This document shows positions 8,016-17,300 of a stretch of 64,000 nucleotides of DNA, one piece after another. Position 1 is the first letter of the stretch. Every line of letters begins with the position of its first letter. The notes below the pieces were generated by a model. That model was not told where the DNA came from. It made no database searches and was given only the letters and a program-made list of their open reading frames with translations. Position numbers and translations under genes: made by a program. The stretch lies in contig JABLXJ010000004.1 in the NCBI GenBank assembly GCA_013178125.1, positions 1-64,000 of the forward strand. The letters are read 5' to 3'. Origin of the DNA: Bacillota bacterium (GTDB lineage Bacteria > Bacillota > SHA-98 > Ch115 > JABLXJ01).

Positions 8016-10354
8016 GAACCCCGCTTCTGTGGGTGGCCGTGGCCTTCGCCTCCGGGATCTTTCTGGACGAGGTTACAAGGCCTGGCCTTGATGCCCTGGC
8101 ATGCATGCTGGTCCTCATGTTGTTTATCCTGGCGGTGTGCCTGCACCTGAGTGGCAGGATATTTGACCGGCATTATGGATCCTATGACCTGTTGCTGGTG
8201 GTTGTCCTGGCCATTCTTGTCGCCTTGTCCGGTGCCCTGCGGAGGGAGGTTCAGGTCTGCTTCCAGGCCCGGGCTCCTGGCCAGATCGTGAACAAGGTCG
8301 CGAGCCAGGTGGTGGGCAGGGCTGTAACCGGTCACCCTGCCGCAGCCGGGCATTCAGCTGGCATCGCGCTCCGCCTGAAGGAGGCGATCCTGGATATTCA
8401 TGGGGCGAGCCTTTCGCCGCGCCATGCAGCCCTGCTCTCAGGCTTCCTCTTTGGGGAAAGGGGCATGGACAGGGAGGTGGAAGAGAATCTCCGCGCATGC
8501 GGCGTTGTCCATCTCCTGAGCGCGTCAGGATTGCATGTGGGCTTCGTGGCGATGCTTCTATCCGGCCTCATGGCCGCGGCTGGCCTCCCCAGGGGCATTT
8601 CGGCCGCGGTTACGATAGCCGGGGTTTTGGTGTATGCCGCCATGGCCGGCATGCGAGCGCCCGTGATGAGAGCGGGCATCATGTTCACGGCAGCGGCGCT
8701 TGCGCGGTGCATGCAGCGCGATGTGGATGGGAGGAACCTCCTCGGTCTGGCGGGGCTGGCCCTGCTGGCCTGGGATCCATCACTGGTGTTCGACATGGGA
8801 TTTCAGCTCTCGTTCATGGCGACATTCGGGATACTGGAATTTGCCCCATGCCTCGCCCCTCGTCTCGTCGCGTTCGCCAGCATACTGATTGGATTCATCA
8901 AGATATCAACTGGTGCGGCAGACCGCGCACACCCCAGGCGCTCCGGGCGCCCTGGGGACCCTGGGATCCCCGGGTGGCCGGGGACGGCCGGTTCATGGCT
9001 TGCCGAGACCGTGGCGGTAACAGTGGCGGCACAGGCCGGCGTATTGCCCCTGATTGCCTATTATTTCAACGAGGTATCGCTTATCGGCCTCGTGACGAAT
9101 CCCATCATGGTGCCGCTGGCGGAGGCCGCGGTGATCATCGGGCTCGTCTCGGGCCTGACAGGCCTCGCACTGCCAGCGGTTGCGGAGGTATTCAACGCTG
9201 CGAATGCAGTGATACTGGAGGCCATAATCACAGGGGCGCGGGTGTTTGCGAGGCTCCCTTTCGCCTCCGTCCCGCTGCCGTGCCCGAACCTGGCGGTCAT
9301 GTTCCTGTATTACTGCCTCAGCTATCTCGTATTCTGTTCGCTCGTGCCTCCTGGGTCCCCGCTTCCCTTTAAGGCGGGCTATCTGAAGTTGAAGAGGATC
9401 GCCAGGAGGGCGGGGGAATGGTGGAGGTGGCGTGGTCCCGGAGACAAGCTTATCATCGGTATGACGCTGGCGACGGTTCTCGTTGCTTTGCTTGCATTGA
9501 GACCTGGTGCGCCGCTCAGGGTCACGTTTATAGCGGTGGGGCAGGGGGATGCCGAGCTGATCCAGACGCCGAGTGGGCGGGCGATTCTCCTCGATGGGGG
9601 GAGCTCATACGGCCGCATGGGGGCTGTAACGGCGACACTGCGGAGGCGAGGTGTGAGGCGGCTGGATGCGGTCATCATAAGCCACCCGCATGAGGATCAC
9701 ATCGGTGGCCTCAAGGATATTATCTCCAAGAAGAGGGTGGGGCGCGTTATCGATGTAGGCCTCGAACACCCATCCCCAGTATATGAGGAGCTGCTGGGAC
9801 TGATTAAGAACAGGCGCATTCCATACCTTGTTGCGCGGCGCGGCCTGGCCATCAAGCTCGACCGGGATGTGAGGCTGGATGTGCTGCACCCGGGGCCCCT
9901 CCTCGCAGGGACGCGTGATGATATAAACAACAACTCTCTCGTCGTGAGGTTGTCATATCGCAACATAAGGTTCCTATTTACAGGGGATATTGAGCTTGAA
10001 GCCCAGCGAACACTTGTTGCAAAATATAGAGGGATGGGCATGGGCGGTGGAGGTGGAGGCGCAGTGAGTGAGGGGCCTGGCAGCGCGGTAGAACTTCGCA
10101 GCACGGTCCTGAAGGTGCCTCACCACGGCAGCCGGTACTCGGTGAATGATCTTTTTTTCAGATGCGTTGATCCCGAGGTTGCGATCGTGTCCGTCGGCCG
10201 GAACCGTTTCGGTCACCCGGACGCTGGGGTTCTCGAGCTCCTGGCATCGGGTGGTTCGACCGTATATCGCACAGATGAATGTGGCTCCATAACCGTGGTC
10301 ACTGACGGGCGGGGTATCAGGGTGGTGACTGGTCGGAACCGGGCGCGGCGATAG
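8012..10354 (+). CDS. comEC: ComEC/Rec2 DNA uptake channel
   Basis: The 780-residue polytopic protein forms the channel that brings single-stranded DNA into the cytoplasm. An N-terminal soluble part is followed by the membrane competence domain (LLSASGLHVGFVAMLLSG, about 165-185, is its signature), then further membrane segments, and a C-terminal metallo-beta-lactamase fold with HPHEDHIGG at about 556-564, DGGSS and HHGSRYS. These metal-binding motifs fit a DNase-like role in degrading the non-transported strand. It overlaps comEA by four bases; holA follows closely. A Gly-rich string (MGMGGGGGGA) at about 675 is a small low-complexity expansion. Confidence 0.93.
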   Translation: MRTPLLWVAVAFASGIFLDEVTRPGLDALACMLVLMLFILAVCLHLSGRIFDRHYGSYDLLLVVVLAILVALSGALRREVQVCFQARAPGQIVNKVASQVVGRAVTGHPAAAGHSAGIALRLKEAILDIHGASLSPRHAALLSGFLFGERGMDREVEENLRACGVVHLLSASGLHVGFVAMLLSGLMAAAGLPRGISAAVTIAGVLVYAAMAGMRAPVMRAGIMFTAAALARCMQRDVDGRNLLGLAGLALLAWDPSLVFDMGFQLSFMATFGILEFAPCLAPRLVAFASILIGFIKISTGAADRAHPRRSGRPGDPGIPGWPGTAGSWLAETVAVTVAAQAGVLPLIAYYFNEVSLIGLVTNPIMVPLAEAAVIIGLVSGLTGLALPAVAEVFNAANAVILEAIITGARVFARLPFASVPLPCPNLAVMFLYYCLSYLVFCSLVPPGSPLPFKAGYLKLKRIARRAGEWWRWRGPGDKLIIGMTLATVLVALLALRPGAPLRVTFIAVGQGDAELIQTPSGRAILLDGGSSYGRMGAVTATLRRRGVRRLDAVIISHPHEDHIGGLKDIISKKRVGRVIDVGLEHPSPVYEELLGLIKNRRIPYLVARRGLAIKLDRDVRLDVLHPGPLLAGTRDDINNNSLVVRLSYRNIRFLFTGDIELEAQRTLVAKYRGMGMGGGGGGAVSEGPGSAVELRSTVLKVPHHGSRYSVNDLFFRCVDPEVAIVSVGRNRFGHPDAGVLELLASGGSTVYRTDECGSITVVTDGRGIRVVTGRNRARR

Positions 10355-10469
10355 CGGCGTGACGATAGCGGGCATGCCGGCCGGGTCTGTTCCGGCGGCC
10401 GCGGCCTGGCGGTCTAGGATCCTGGAATCGGGAATGTGGAATCTGGATTTGGAGTTTGGAGGAGTCAAG

Positions 10470-11588
10470 GTGCGAGGACCTGGCAGTAGGGCGGAGAAGA
10501 GCGCCGGGGGCGTGCAGTCTGCGGGCTTCAAGGACATCGAGAAGGACCTCAGGGAGAGGAGGTTTGTCCCCGTCTATCTCCTTTATGGGGAAGAGACATT
10601 GATGCGGGATGAGGTTGCGTCCGCCCTGGTGGATGCGATCCTCGATGGCGAGATGGACCCCTCGACGAGGGATTTCAACCTGACGACGTTTGATGCGGCG
10701 GAAACCCCGGCGGACACAATAACAGGTGCCATAGTCTCCCTGCCCATCTTTGCCCCCAAGCGCGTGATCGTCGTAAAGAACCTCGATGCGCTCAAGGTAG
10801 AGGCAGAGGCCAGGATAGCGGACGCCATCTTCCAGATGCCCGGGACGAACGTGGTCATTCTGGTTGCCGAGAAGAATGATGGGCGCCGGCGGATATTCAA
10901 CGTTGTGACCAGGGTCGGGCGGGCGGTAGAGTTTAAAAGGCTCTACCCGAGGGATGCCCAGGATTGGGTCATCAAGAAGGCAGGCCGGATGGGGCTGACC
11001 CTGGACGCCAGGGCCGCGTTGTATTTGGTGAGCGCTGTCGGGGTGGATTTGAGAAGGCTCGAAACCGAGCTCGAGAAGATCCGCACTTACCTTGGGGATG
11101 TGGAGGGTGCGAGGGTTTCCGAGAATGACATCGCGGAGCTTGTTGGAAAGTCGCTGGAGGAGGACATCTTTGCCCTTCTCGACGCCGTCGGCAATAGAAA
11201 TCTGGATGCTGCCCTTGATTGCCTGAATAGCATTACCAGGCGCGGCGAACCCGCCATAAGGGTCATAACCATGGTTGCGTGGCAGTTGAGGGGCATCCTG
11301 CAGGCCAGGTTACTAAGGGATGCAAAAATGCCGATGAACAAGATCATCAGCGAGCTGGGGCGCGCGCCCTTTGCTGTGCGGAAATGCCTGGCGCAGGCGG
11401 AGCGCTTCTCGCCCGCTGATCTGAGGACCGCCCTGACATTGTGTCACGGGGCCGATCTCGAGGTCAAAACCGGGACCCTGTCCGAGAGGCTCGTTCTCGA
11501 GCGCCTGATCCTCAACCTGTGCAGGACCGGACGTCGTAGTCCGGGGCGCAAGCCGGGGAGGTTAGCCGGGTGCAATCGAACCGAATAA
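10470..11588 (+). CDS. holA: DNA polymerase III delta subunit
   Basis: The 372-residue clamp-loader subunit opens the beta clamp for the replicase. It has FVPVYLLYGEETLMRDEV near the N-terminus and the conserved domain layout of delta: a degenerate AAA domain, then a lid and a C-terminal collar (KSLEEDIFALLDAVGNR). The GTG at 10470 lies five bases after GGAGGAG and gives a length close to the family norm of about 340; the open frame extends 37 codons upstream without homology. comEA-comEC-holA-rpsT-gpr is a common order in this phylum. Confidence 0.92.
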   Translation: MRGPGSRAEKSAGGVQSAGFKDIEKDLRERRFVPVYLLYGEETLMRDEVASALVDAILDGEMDPSTRDFNLTTFDAAETPADTITGAIVSLPIFAPKRVIVVKNLDALKVEAEARIADAIFQMPGTNVVILVAEKNDGRRRIFNVVTRVGRAVEFKRLYPRDAQDWVIKKAGRMGLTLDARAALYLVSAVGVDLRRLETELEKIRTYLGDVEGARVSENDIAELVGKSLEEDIFALLDAVGNRNLDAALDCLNSITRRGEPAIRVITMVAWQLRGILQARLLRDAKMPMNKIISELGRAPFAVRKCLAQAERFSPADLRTALTLCHGADLEVKTGTLSERLVLERLILNLCRTGRRSPGRKPGRLAGCNRTE

Positions 11589-11840
11589 CTGGCCCAAACA
11601 AGCCTAAATAAAATGAGGCCTGGCTTGCTCCAGAGAACACGCATACCCGGCCTCAGCTATTAGCTCTATTACCTCAACCCTGTATTGCCTCTATTACCGA
11701 TATTGCCGACTCTTCAACCCCGACCCCAACTCCAGCCCCAGCGGAGCGTCGTTCCTACTAGCCCTGGCTCTAGCTCCGGTTCTAACTCATTGTATCTTCA
11801 TTGCACCCAGTTTTGCATCCGGCTTTTGCTCATTCGGCTC
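11589..11840. other. Convergent intergenic region with simple repeats
   Basis: Between holA and rpsT, GAGGCC at 11612-11617 and GGCCTC at 11650-11655 could form the base of a hairpin. The stretch at about 11757-11790 is a degenerate hexamer repeat (CTAGCCCTGGCTCTAGCTCC on the plus strand) whose complement resembles the Pro/Glu-coding repeat inside addA at about 19930-20025. No gene is seen. Confidence 0.4.
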
Positions 11841-12125
11841 TTACTCGGCTGCTGCGACTCCAGCTGCCGCGAGGAGCTTCTTCGCCAGCCGCGATTTTCG
11901 TCGTGCCGCCTGATTCTTATGGATAACGCCCTTAGCTGCCGCCTTATCGATGGCGCTTACAGCCTTTCTAAGCATCTCCTGAGCCGCCTGCGTATCGCCA
12001 CCGCTGAGACTGACTTCGTAACGCTTTATAGCCGTCTTCACCGAAGACTTAATGGCGGTATTTCGGGCCGTCTTCACCTTGGTGACCCGCACCCTTTTCC
12101 CCGCGGACTTTATATTAGGCAACAT
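11841..12125 (-). CDS. rpsT: Ribosomal protein S20
   Basis: The 94-residue basic protein MLPNIKSAGKRVRVTKVK... matches S20, a primary binder of 16S rRNA in the small subunit, with the usual Lys/Arg/Ala-rich helices and the central KGVIHKNQAARRKSRL block. The ATG at 12125 follows GAGGAGGTGAAG. The tail AAAGVAAAE is slightly longer than usual. It faces holA tail to tail and diverges from gpr. A good promoter lies at 12157-12185. Confidence 0.95.
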   Translation of the reverse strand: MLPNIKSAGKRVRVTKVKTARNTAIKSSVKTAIKRYEVSLSGGDTQAAQEMLRKAVSAIDKAAAKGVIHKNQAARRKSRLAKKLLAAAGVAAAE

Positions 12126-12156
12126 CTTCACCTCCTCGCACAGCATTGCCTTGACT

Positions 12157-12185
12157 ATTCTACCACGACACATGCGAAATTTCAA
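12157..12185 (-). promoter_or_regulatory. Sigma-A promoter of rpsT
   Basis: On the minus strand TTGAAA (12185-12180), a 17-base spacer and TAGAAT (12162-12157) lie 31 bases upstream of the rpsT start. Confidence 0.7.
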
Positions 12186-12216
12186 GGCATACCTCGGCCT
12201 GCTAATGGACACCCTA
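12186..12216 (+). promoter_or_regulatory. Possible sigma-G promoter of gpr
   Basis: GGCATA (12186-12191), 18 bases, then CACCCTA (12210-12216) resembles the forespore sigma-G pattern (GCATA ... CATnnTA). gpr is a known sigma-G/F gene in Bacillus. The -10 match is only partial and the start of gpr is about 40 bases downstream. Confidence 0.35.
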
Positions 12217-12254
12217 AAGTAGGTAGTTTCTTAAGTAAACGGGAGGGCAGGGAA

Positions 12255-13418
12255 TTGAAATTCAAACGTCCGAAACAGATCAGGGAGCTTCTCGACAGGG
12301 GCAAATCTGGGCCGGGAGTCGGCGGCGCCGGTGCGGCTGCTAGCAGCATGGCGAGCGCGGGGGCAGGTGCAGGAACAGGGGCTGGGGCCGGGGCTGGCTC
12401 GACCTGGGACCCGGGCCTGGGCTATGCCCGCACTGATCTGGCCGTTGAGGCCAGGGACCTTGTGAGGCAATATAGCGGGCGCGAGATCCCGGGAGTTGCG
12501 AGCGAGACTGACAAGACGGAGCATGCTACGGTCACCCGCGTCAGAGTCATGACCGAGGAAGCCGAGAGGATGATGGGGAAAGTGAGGGGGAACTACGTTA
12601 CGATAGAATCCTCTGAGCTCCGGAGCAAGAATCGCGACATCCAGGAGGAGCTGGCTCAGCTGTTTGCCAGGGAGCTGAACGGCATGGTCCAGCTCAACAA
12701 AGATGCTACTATAATGTGCTGCGGGCTCGGGAACTGGCATGCCACCCCAGATGCGCTCGGGCCCCGCGTCCTGGAATACCTCATGGTCACGCGGCACCTT
12801 TATGGCCTCACCCCGCCAGAGCTCCGGGGGGGAATGCGCTCAGTGTGCGCCATAGCCCCGGGCGTGCTAGGCATAACGGGCATGGAGACCGGGGAGATAA
12901 TTCAGGGGATCGTGGAGAAGGTGAAGCCCGACCTTGTGATAGTGATCGACGCCCTTGCCGCGCGAAGCACTCAAAGGGTTGGAACCACTATCCAGATGGG
13001 TGACACAGGGATTCACCCGGGATCCGGCGTTGGTAATAGGCGTTTCGGTATAACCCTTGACACCCTCGGAATCCCCGTCATCGCCATCGGTGTTCCCACT
13101 GTGGTGGATGCAATAACGATCGCCTCGGACGCAATGGATCTCATGGCAAGCCAGCCAAGCCAGCCAGCGATGGGTATCGGGGCGGGCCGCGGCGTTGCTC
13201 ACGGTGCGGCGCAACCAGCTGCCAGCTTTACTCTAACGCCCGACCAGAAGCGCAATCTCATAAGGCAGGTGCTCTCGCCATACATGGGGACGCTTATCGT
13301 CACGCCCAAGGAGATCGATGACATGATAGATGATATAGCCAGGATCGTGGCGGGCGGCCTGAACGCGGCCCTGCATCCCAATATTGATTTCGATGAGATA
13401 CTTGAATATCTCTCCTAA
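12255..13418 (+). CDS. gpr: GPR germination protease
   Basis: The 387-residue protease degrades small acid-soluble spore proteins during germination. The motif ARTDLAVEARDL near residue 60 matches the pro-peptide processing region, and TVTRVRVMTEEAERMMGKVRG, GLGNWHATPDALGPRV and IQMGDTGIHPGSGVGNRR are family hallmarks. The start is a TTG at 12255, eight bases after GGGAGGG; the frame stays open upstream across rpsT, but that part is antisense shadow. A Gly/Ala string (residues about 20-50) precedes the conserved region and looks like low-complexity expansion. It shows that the host forms endospores. Confidence 0.95.
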   Translation: MKFKRPKQIRELLDRGKSGPGVGGAGAAASSMASAGAGAGTGAGAGAGSTWDPGLGYARTDLAVEARDLVRQYSGREIPGVASETDKTEHATVTRVRVMTEEAERMMGKVRGNYVTIESSELRSKNRDIQEELAQLFARELNGMVQLNKDATIMCCGLGNWHATPDALGPRVLEYLMVTRHLYGLTPPELRGGMRSVCAIAPGVLGITGMETGEIIQGIVEKVKPDLVIVIDALAARSTQRVGTTIQMGDTGIHPGSGVGNRRFGITLDTLGIPVIAIGVPTVVDAITIASDAMDLMASQPSQPAMGIGAGRGVAHGAAQPAASFTLTPDQKRNLIRQVLSPYMGTLIVTPKEIDDMIDDIARIVAGGLNAALHPNIDFDEILEYLS

Positions 13419-13502
13419 TCTCTCGCGTCCCGGCCTCCCTGCTCGATCATCGATCCTCGGCCATAGGGCTCAATCTGGGTTTTTATGGGGGAAGATGTTC
13501 TC

Positions 13503-13955
13503 TCATTCAAACCATCTTTCGGCATTGAAGTTTTCGTCGAAAGGATTTAGGAATAGCACCCCATCAATGACACTGCTCGGATTAAAATCCTCGCTGAGGA
13601 TCACGGGGATCTGGTTTAGCCGGGCGGTCGCCCAAATCTGCGCATCCCAGAATGAGAAGCCGTGGTCTCTTACACCGCGGATAGCTTCCAGAACAATATA
13701 GCTAGTTAAATCCACAACTTTCCATGATCGGATATAGTCGTCCACCCGTTCCAATCCTTCATCGATGTCCAGGGGGGAGGTGAGCTTTCGTGTGATAGAT
13801 ACGAAAAACTCTGAGAGGACCTGAACGCTAATTACCCCCCTGCCGGTTTTGGCGAGCCAATCGAGGACATGAATGGCTTTCTCCTGTTTTGATGGTTCCG
13901 ATCGGTCGTATGCATAGACTAATATATTAGTATCTACGAAAAACCTATCGTTCAT
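13503..13955 (-). CDS. vapC: VapC-type PIN-domain toxin ribonuclease
   Basis: The 150-residue protein has all four acidic residues of a PIN nuclease: Asp8 (FVDTNILVYAYD), Glu49 (VLSEFF), Asp104 (SFWDAQIWATA) and Asp123 (LSEDF). PIN toxins cleave RNA and are held off by a partner antitoxin. It overlaps the upstream RHH gene by about 11 bases, the usual antitoxin-toxin arrangement, and should be co-transcribed from the promoter at 14238-14266. Confidence 0.88.
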   Translation of the reverse strand: MNDRFFVDTNILVYAYDRSEPSKQEKAIHVLDWLAKTGRGVISVQVLSEFFVSITRKLTSPLDIDEGLERVDDYIRSWKVVDLTSYIVLEAIRGVRDHGFSFWDAQIWATARLNQIPVILSEDFNPSSVIDGVLFLNPFDENFNAERWFE

Positions 13956-14202
13956 ATAGATCCTCTCTTCTCCACTGTCGGCCTCCTTTTACGTGTCCCC
14001 TTGCTATTAAACTATCAATGAAGGCCTTCTCCTTTTCCCAGTACCGTAAATCTCGATAGGCGGTGATGCCGGAGCTGGTATAAAGTTCTATGGCTCTACG
14101 AACCAGCTCAGCCTCGGTTACGTTTAGCTCTTTGGCTCGCTGTTTAAGGAGGACGTCCTGGTACGGTGCGATGTAGACCTGTTTTCGTATCATCCTGGGC
14201 AT
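13945..14202 (-). CDS. Ribbon-helix-helix antitoxin of the PIN toxin
   Basis: The 85-residue protein MPRMIRKQVYIAPYQDVLLK... has a short beta strand followed by two helices (KELNVTEAELVRRAIELY), the CopG/RHH DNA-binding fold, then a charged tail that would wrap the toxin. The ATG at 14202 lies about 10 bases after GGGGGG; the next ATG is three codons on. It likely represses its own promoter together with the toxin, consistent with direct repeats at 14227-14247. Confidence 0.8.
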   Translation of the reverse strand: MPRMIRKQVYIAPYQDVLLKQRAKELNVTEAELVRRAIELYTSSGITAYRDLRYWEKEKAFIDSLIARGHVKGGRQWRREDLYER

Positions 14203-14226
14203 GAAAATACAACCCCCCAATGCCTT

Positions 14227-14247
14227 TTATACATCGGATTATACATC
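14227..14247 (-). promoter_or_regulatory. Direct-repeat operator over the -10 of the TA promoter
   Basis: The 9-mer GATGTATAA (minus strand) occurs at 14247-14239 and 14235-14227, 12 bases apart. The first copy covers the -10 and the second lies at the expected transcription start, which suits binding by an RHH repressor. Confidence 0.55.
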
Positions 14248-14266
14248 ACTATGCGGTTATTGTCAA
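14238..14266 (-). promoter_or_regulatory. Consensus sigma-A promoter of the toxin-antitoxin pair
   Basis: On the minus strand TTGACA (14266-14261), a 17-base spacer and TATAAT (14243-14238) give a perfect consensus promoter, about 35 bases before the antitoxin start. Confidence 0.85.
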
Positions 14267-14370
14267 TGTGGATTGTAATGATTGTCCATTTTTGACTGGA
14301 TAATCCTATGCAGCCATGGTAGAATAAAAATTAGTCAAAGCAACCAAGAAGAGAACGGGGGACGCGAGCC

Positions 14371-17300
14371 GTGAGTCTGAGGTTCATCATCGGCAGGGCG
14401 GGGTCGGGGAAGACGTCGCTATGCCTCTCCGAGGTCTGCGCTGAGCTGGAATCTGGCGACCGTGGTGCCGACGGCCCGGCGCTTATCGTCTTGGTCCCTG
14501 AACAGGCCACCTTCCAGATGGAATATGCCCTTCTCGGAAGGCTGCATACGGAGGGCACGCACAGGGCGCAGGTGCTGAGCTTTCGGCGACTGGCATCGCG
14601 AGTCCTGGCCGAGGTGGGAGGCGCGTCCCGGCCATATCTCAGCGAGCTCGGGAAGATCATGGCACTGCGCTCCATCGTCCAGCGGCGCCGCGATGACCTG
14701 CGCATATTTAGCCTGGTCACCCGGCAGGCTGGCTTCATCGAATGCCTCTCGAATACCCTGGCCGAGCTCCGGGCCTATAACATCAGCCTGGGGGGTGTGA
14801 AGAGCCGCCTCGCGGCGCTCGAGCACGAGGGCCTGGGGGGATCCCAGCTTGCCCTGAAGCTACATGATCTCGCCATCATCTATGAGGACTTCCAGGCCTA
14901 CCTGGATGGGCGATTCACGGACCCCTGCGATTACCTTGACCTCTTGAGCGAGAGCCTCCCGGCGTCAGGGCTTGTGACGGGCTCCTATGTATGGGTCGAC
15001 GGTTTCACAGGCTTCACTCCCCAGGAATTCATCGTCCTTGGCAAATTGATGCAGGCGGCTGCCAGGATCACGGTCGCGATCTGCATGGATCCTTTATGCG
15101 TGGATCCTACTATATGCGTTGGCCCGCCTCCGGGCCCGCCGGGTCGGACCCAAGCGCCTGAATCGGCTGGAGTTGGATCTGTAGTCGGGGAGTTTGACCC
15201 ATTCTTCCCTACTTGGGAGACCTACAGGAGGCTTCTGGATATCGCAAGGGAATCGCATGTCGAGGTCGAGGACACCGTCGTTGTCGCCTCGAGGGGGCGA
15301 TTTACGCTATCCGCGCCGCTCGCGCACCTGGAACGCGAATTTTTCGCACGCCCCTGGGAACCCTTTGATGGCGATGCGGCGCCCGGCGTGCGGCTGGTTG
15401 CGGCCTCGAATCCGCGGGTCGAGGTGGAAGGGGTGGCCAGGGAGATCGTCCGGCTGTGCAGGGATGAAGGCTACAGGTGGCGCGAGATAGGATTGATCAT
15501 AAGGGATGCGGAGATGGAGCGCTATGCTCCACTCGTCACCTCCGTGTTCCGGGATTACGGCATACCATTCTTCCTCGATTACAAACGTCCTGTCCAGTTT
15601 CACCCCCTCGTCGAGCTCATAAGATCGGCGTTGGAGGTGGTAAACTCCAACTGGGCGTACGAGCCCGTGTTCCGTTATCTCAAGACGGACCTCGTCCCGG
15701 TAAGCCGGGAGGACGTCGATATACTGGAAAATTACGTCCTGGCCCACGGGATTCGAGGAAGGGCGTGGACCAGCGGCGCGGAGTGGCGCTACCTGAAGCA
15801 GTTTGCCCTTGGCGAGGATCGCGAGCCCGACGAGGCCGGGCGCCTCATGCTCGAGCGCATAAATTCTGCTCGGGATATCGCAGTCAATGCCCTTGGGAGA
15901 TTTTATTCAAGGGTTTGCACGATGAACGGGGGGAAGCGGGCCAACGATGATGACGGGCTGACGGTACGCTATATAACGGCGGCGCTTTTCGAGCTGCTGG
16001 ACGAGCTTGGCGTCGCCGAGACCCTGGAGTCGTGGCGCGCGAGTGAGGAGGCCCGCGGTGACATCGAATCTGCCCGCGGCCACGTCCAGGTATGGTCCGG
16101 GGTGATGGAGCTTTTCGACCAGGTGGTTGAGGGGCTCGGTGACCTGCATGTCAGCGTCGAGGAATACTCTGAGATAATCGACGTCGGGCTCAGGGGGTTG
16201 AGGCTCGGCCTCATCCCGCCGGGTCTCGACCAGGTTGTCGTGGGCTCTGTGGAGAGATCCCGGCACCCGAGCCTCCGGGCCGCATTCGTCATCGGTGTGA
16301 ACGATGGGGTCTTCCCCGCGAGATGTAGGGAGGATTCAATTCTCGACGATGGCGAGCGCGAGGAGCTGGGGCGCCGGGGCATGGAGCTCGGGCCGACAAG
16401 CGAGGAGAAGCTCCTGCGTGAGCAGTACCTGACCTACGTGGCCTTCACACGGGCAGGTGAGAGGCTGTGGATCAGCTACCCCATAGCCGATGAAAAGGGC
16501 AGGGGGCTCCTGCCGTCGCTCTATATAAGGAGGCTCCGGGAGGTATTTCCAAACCTCCAGGAGGAGTTCATAAGCGAGGGCCCGCCAGCGGACGGGCCTG
16601 CCCTGGCATCCACACCCGGCAGGCAGGGCGCCAGCCCGAATTCGGGCGCAGGTGCTCCCGGCCCGGGCATGTTGGCCGTGCGGGTCATGGACTACATAAC
16701 ATCTGTTGAAAAGGCGGCAGCCTATGTCGCCCGGGAGCTCAGGGATGCGCGCTCAGGGAGGCCGCCTGGGAGTATCTGGCTGGATATATATGAGTGGCTG
16801 GTGGGCGACGAGCAGAGGAGGGAACGCGCGGCGGTGAGCCTCTCAGGCCTCTGGTATTCGAACCACGTGGGGAGGCTTCCTTGCGCGATCACCTCCAGGT
16901 TATATCCAAACCCGCTCTGCGTGAGCGTTTCCGCCCTGGAGAGGTTTGCTGCATGCCCCTTCCAGTATTTTGCCCGGGACGCGCTTCGCCTCCTCGAGAG
17001 GGATGAGTTCAAGGTCGAGGCGCCCGAGCTCGGGGTGTTGTTTCACGCGGCACTCAAGGAATTTGTCGAGCGGCTCGCCAGGGACAGGGTAAGTTGGGCC
17101 GAGCTGGATCCGGCCGATGCCGCCCGAATTATCGGTGAAATCGTGGAAAATCTCAGCCGCGAGCTGCGTAACGAGATATTGCTGAGCTCTGCGCGGTATG
17201 TGAACCTGGTCCGGATAATAAAGCGGACGCTTGCGCGGGCTGTGACCGCCCTGGGCGAACATGCGCGCAGGGGCCGGTTCGCGCCGGTGGCCGTCGAGGT

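Noticed and set aside
11685-12254. N-terminal extension of the gpr frame
   Set aside because: It reads across rpsT on the other strand and has no GPR homology; the TTG at 12255 with a good ribosome site fits the family length.
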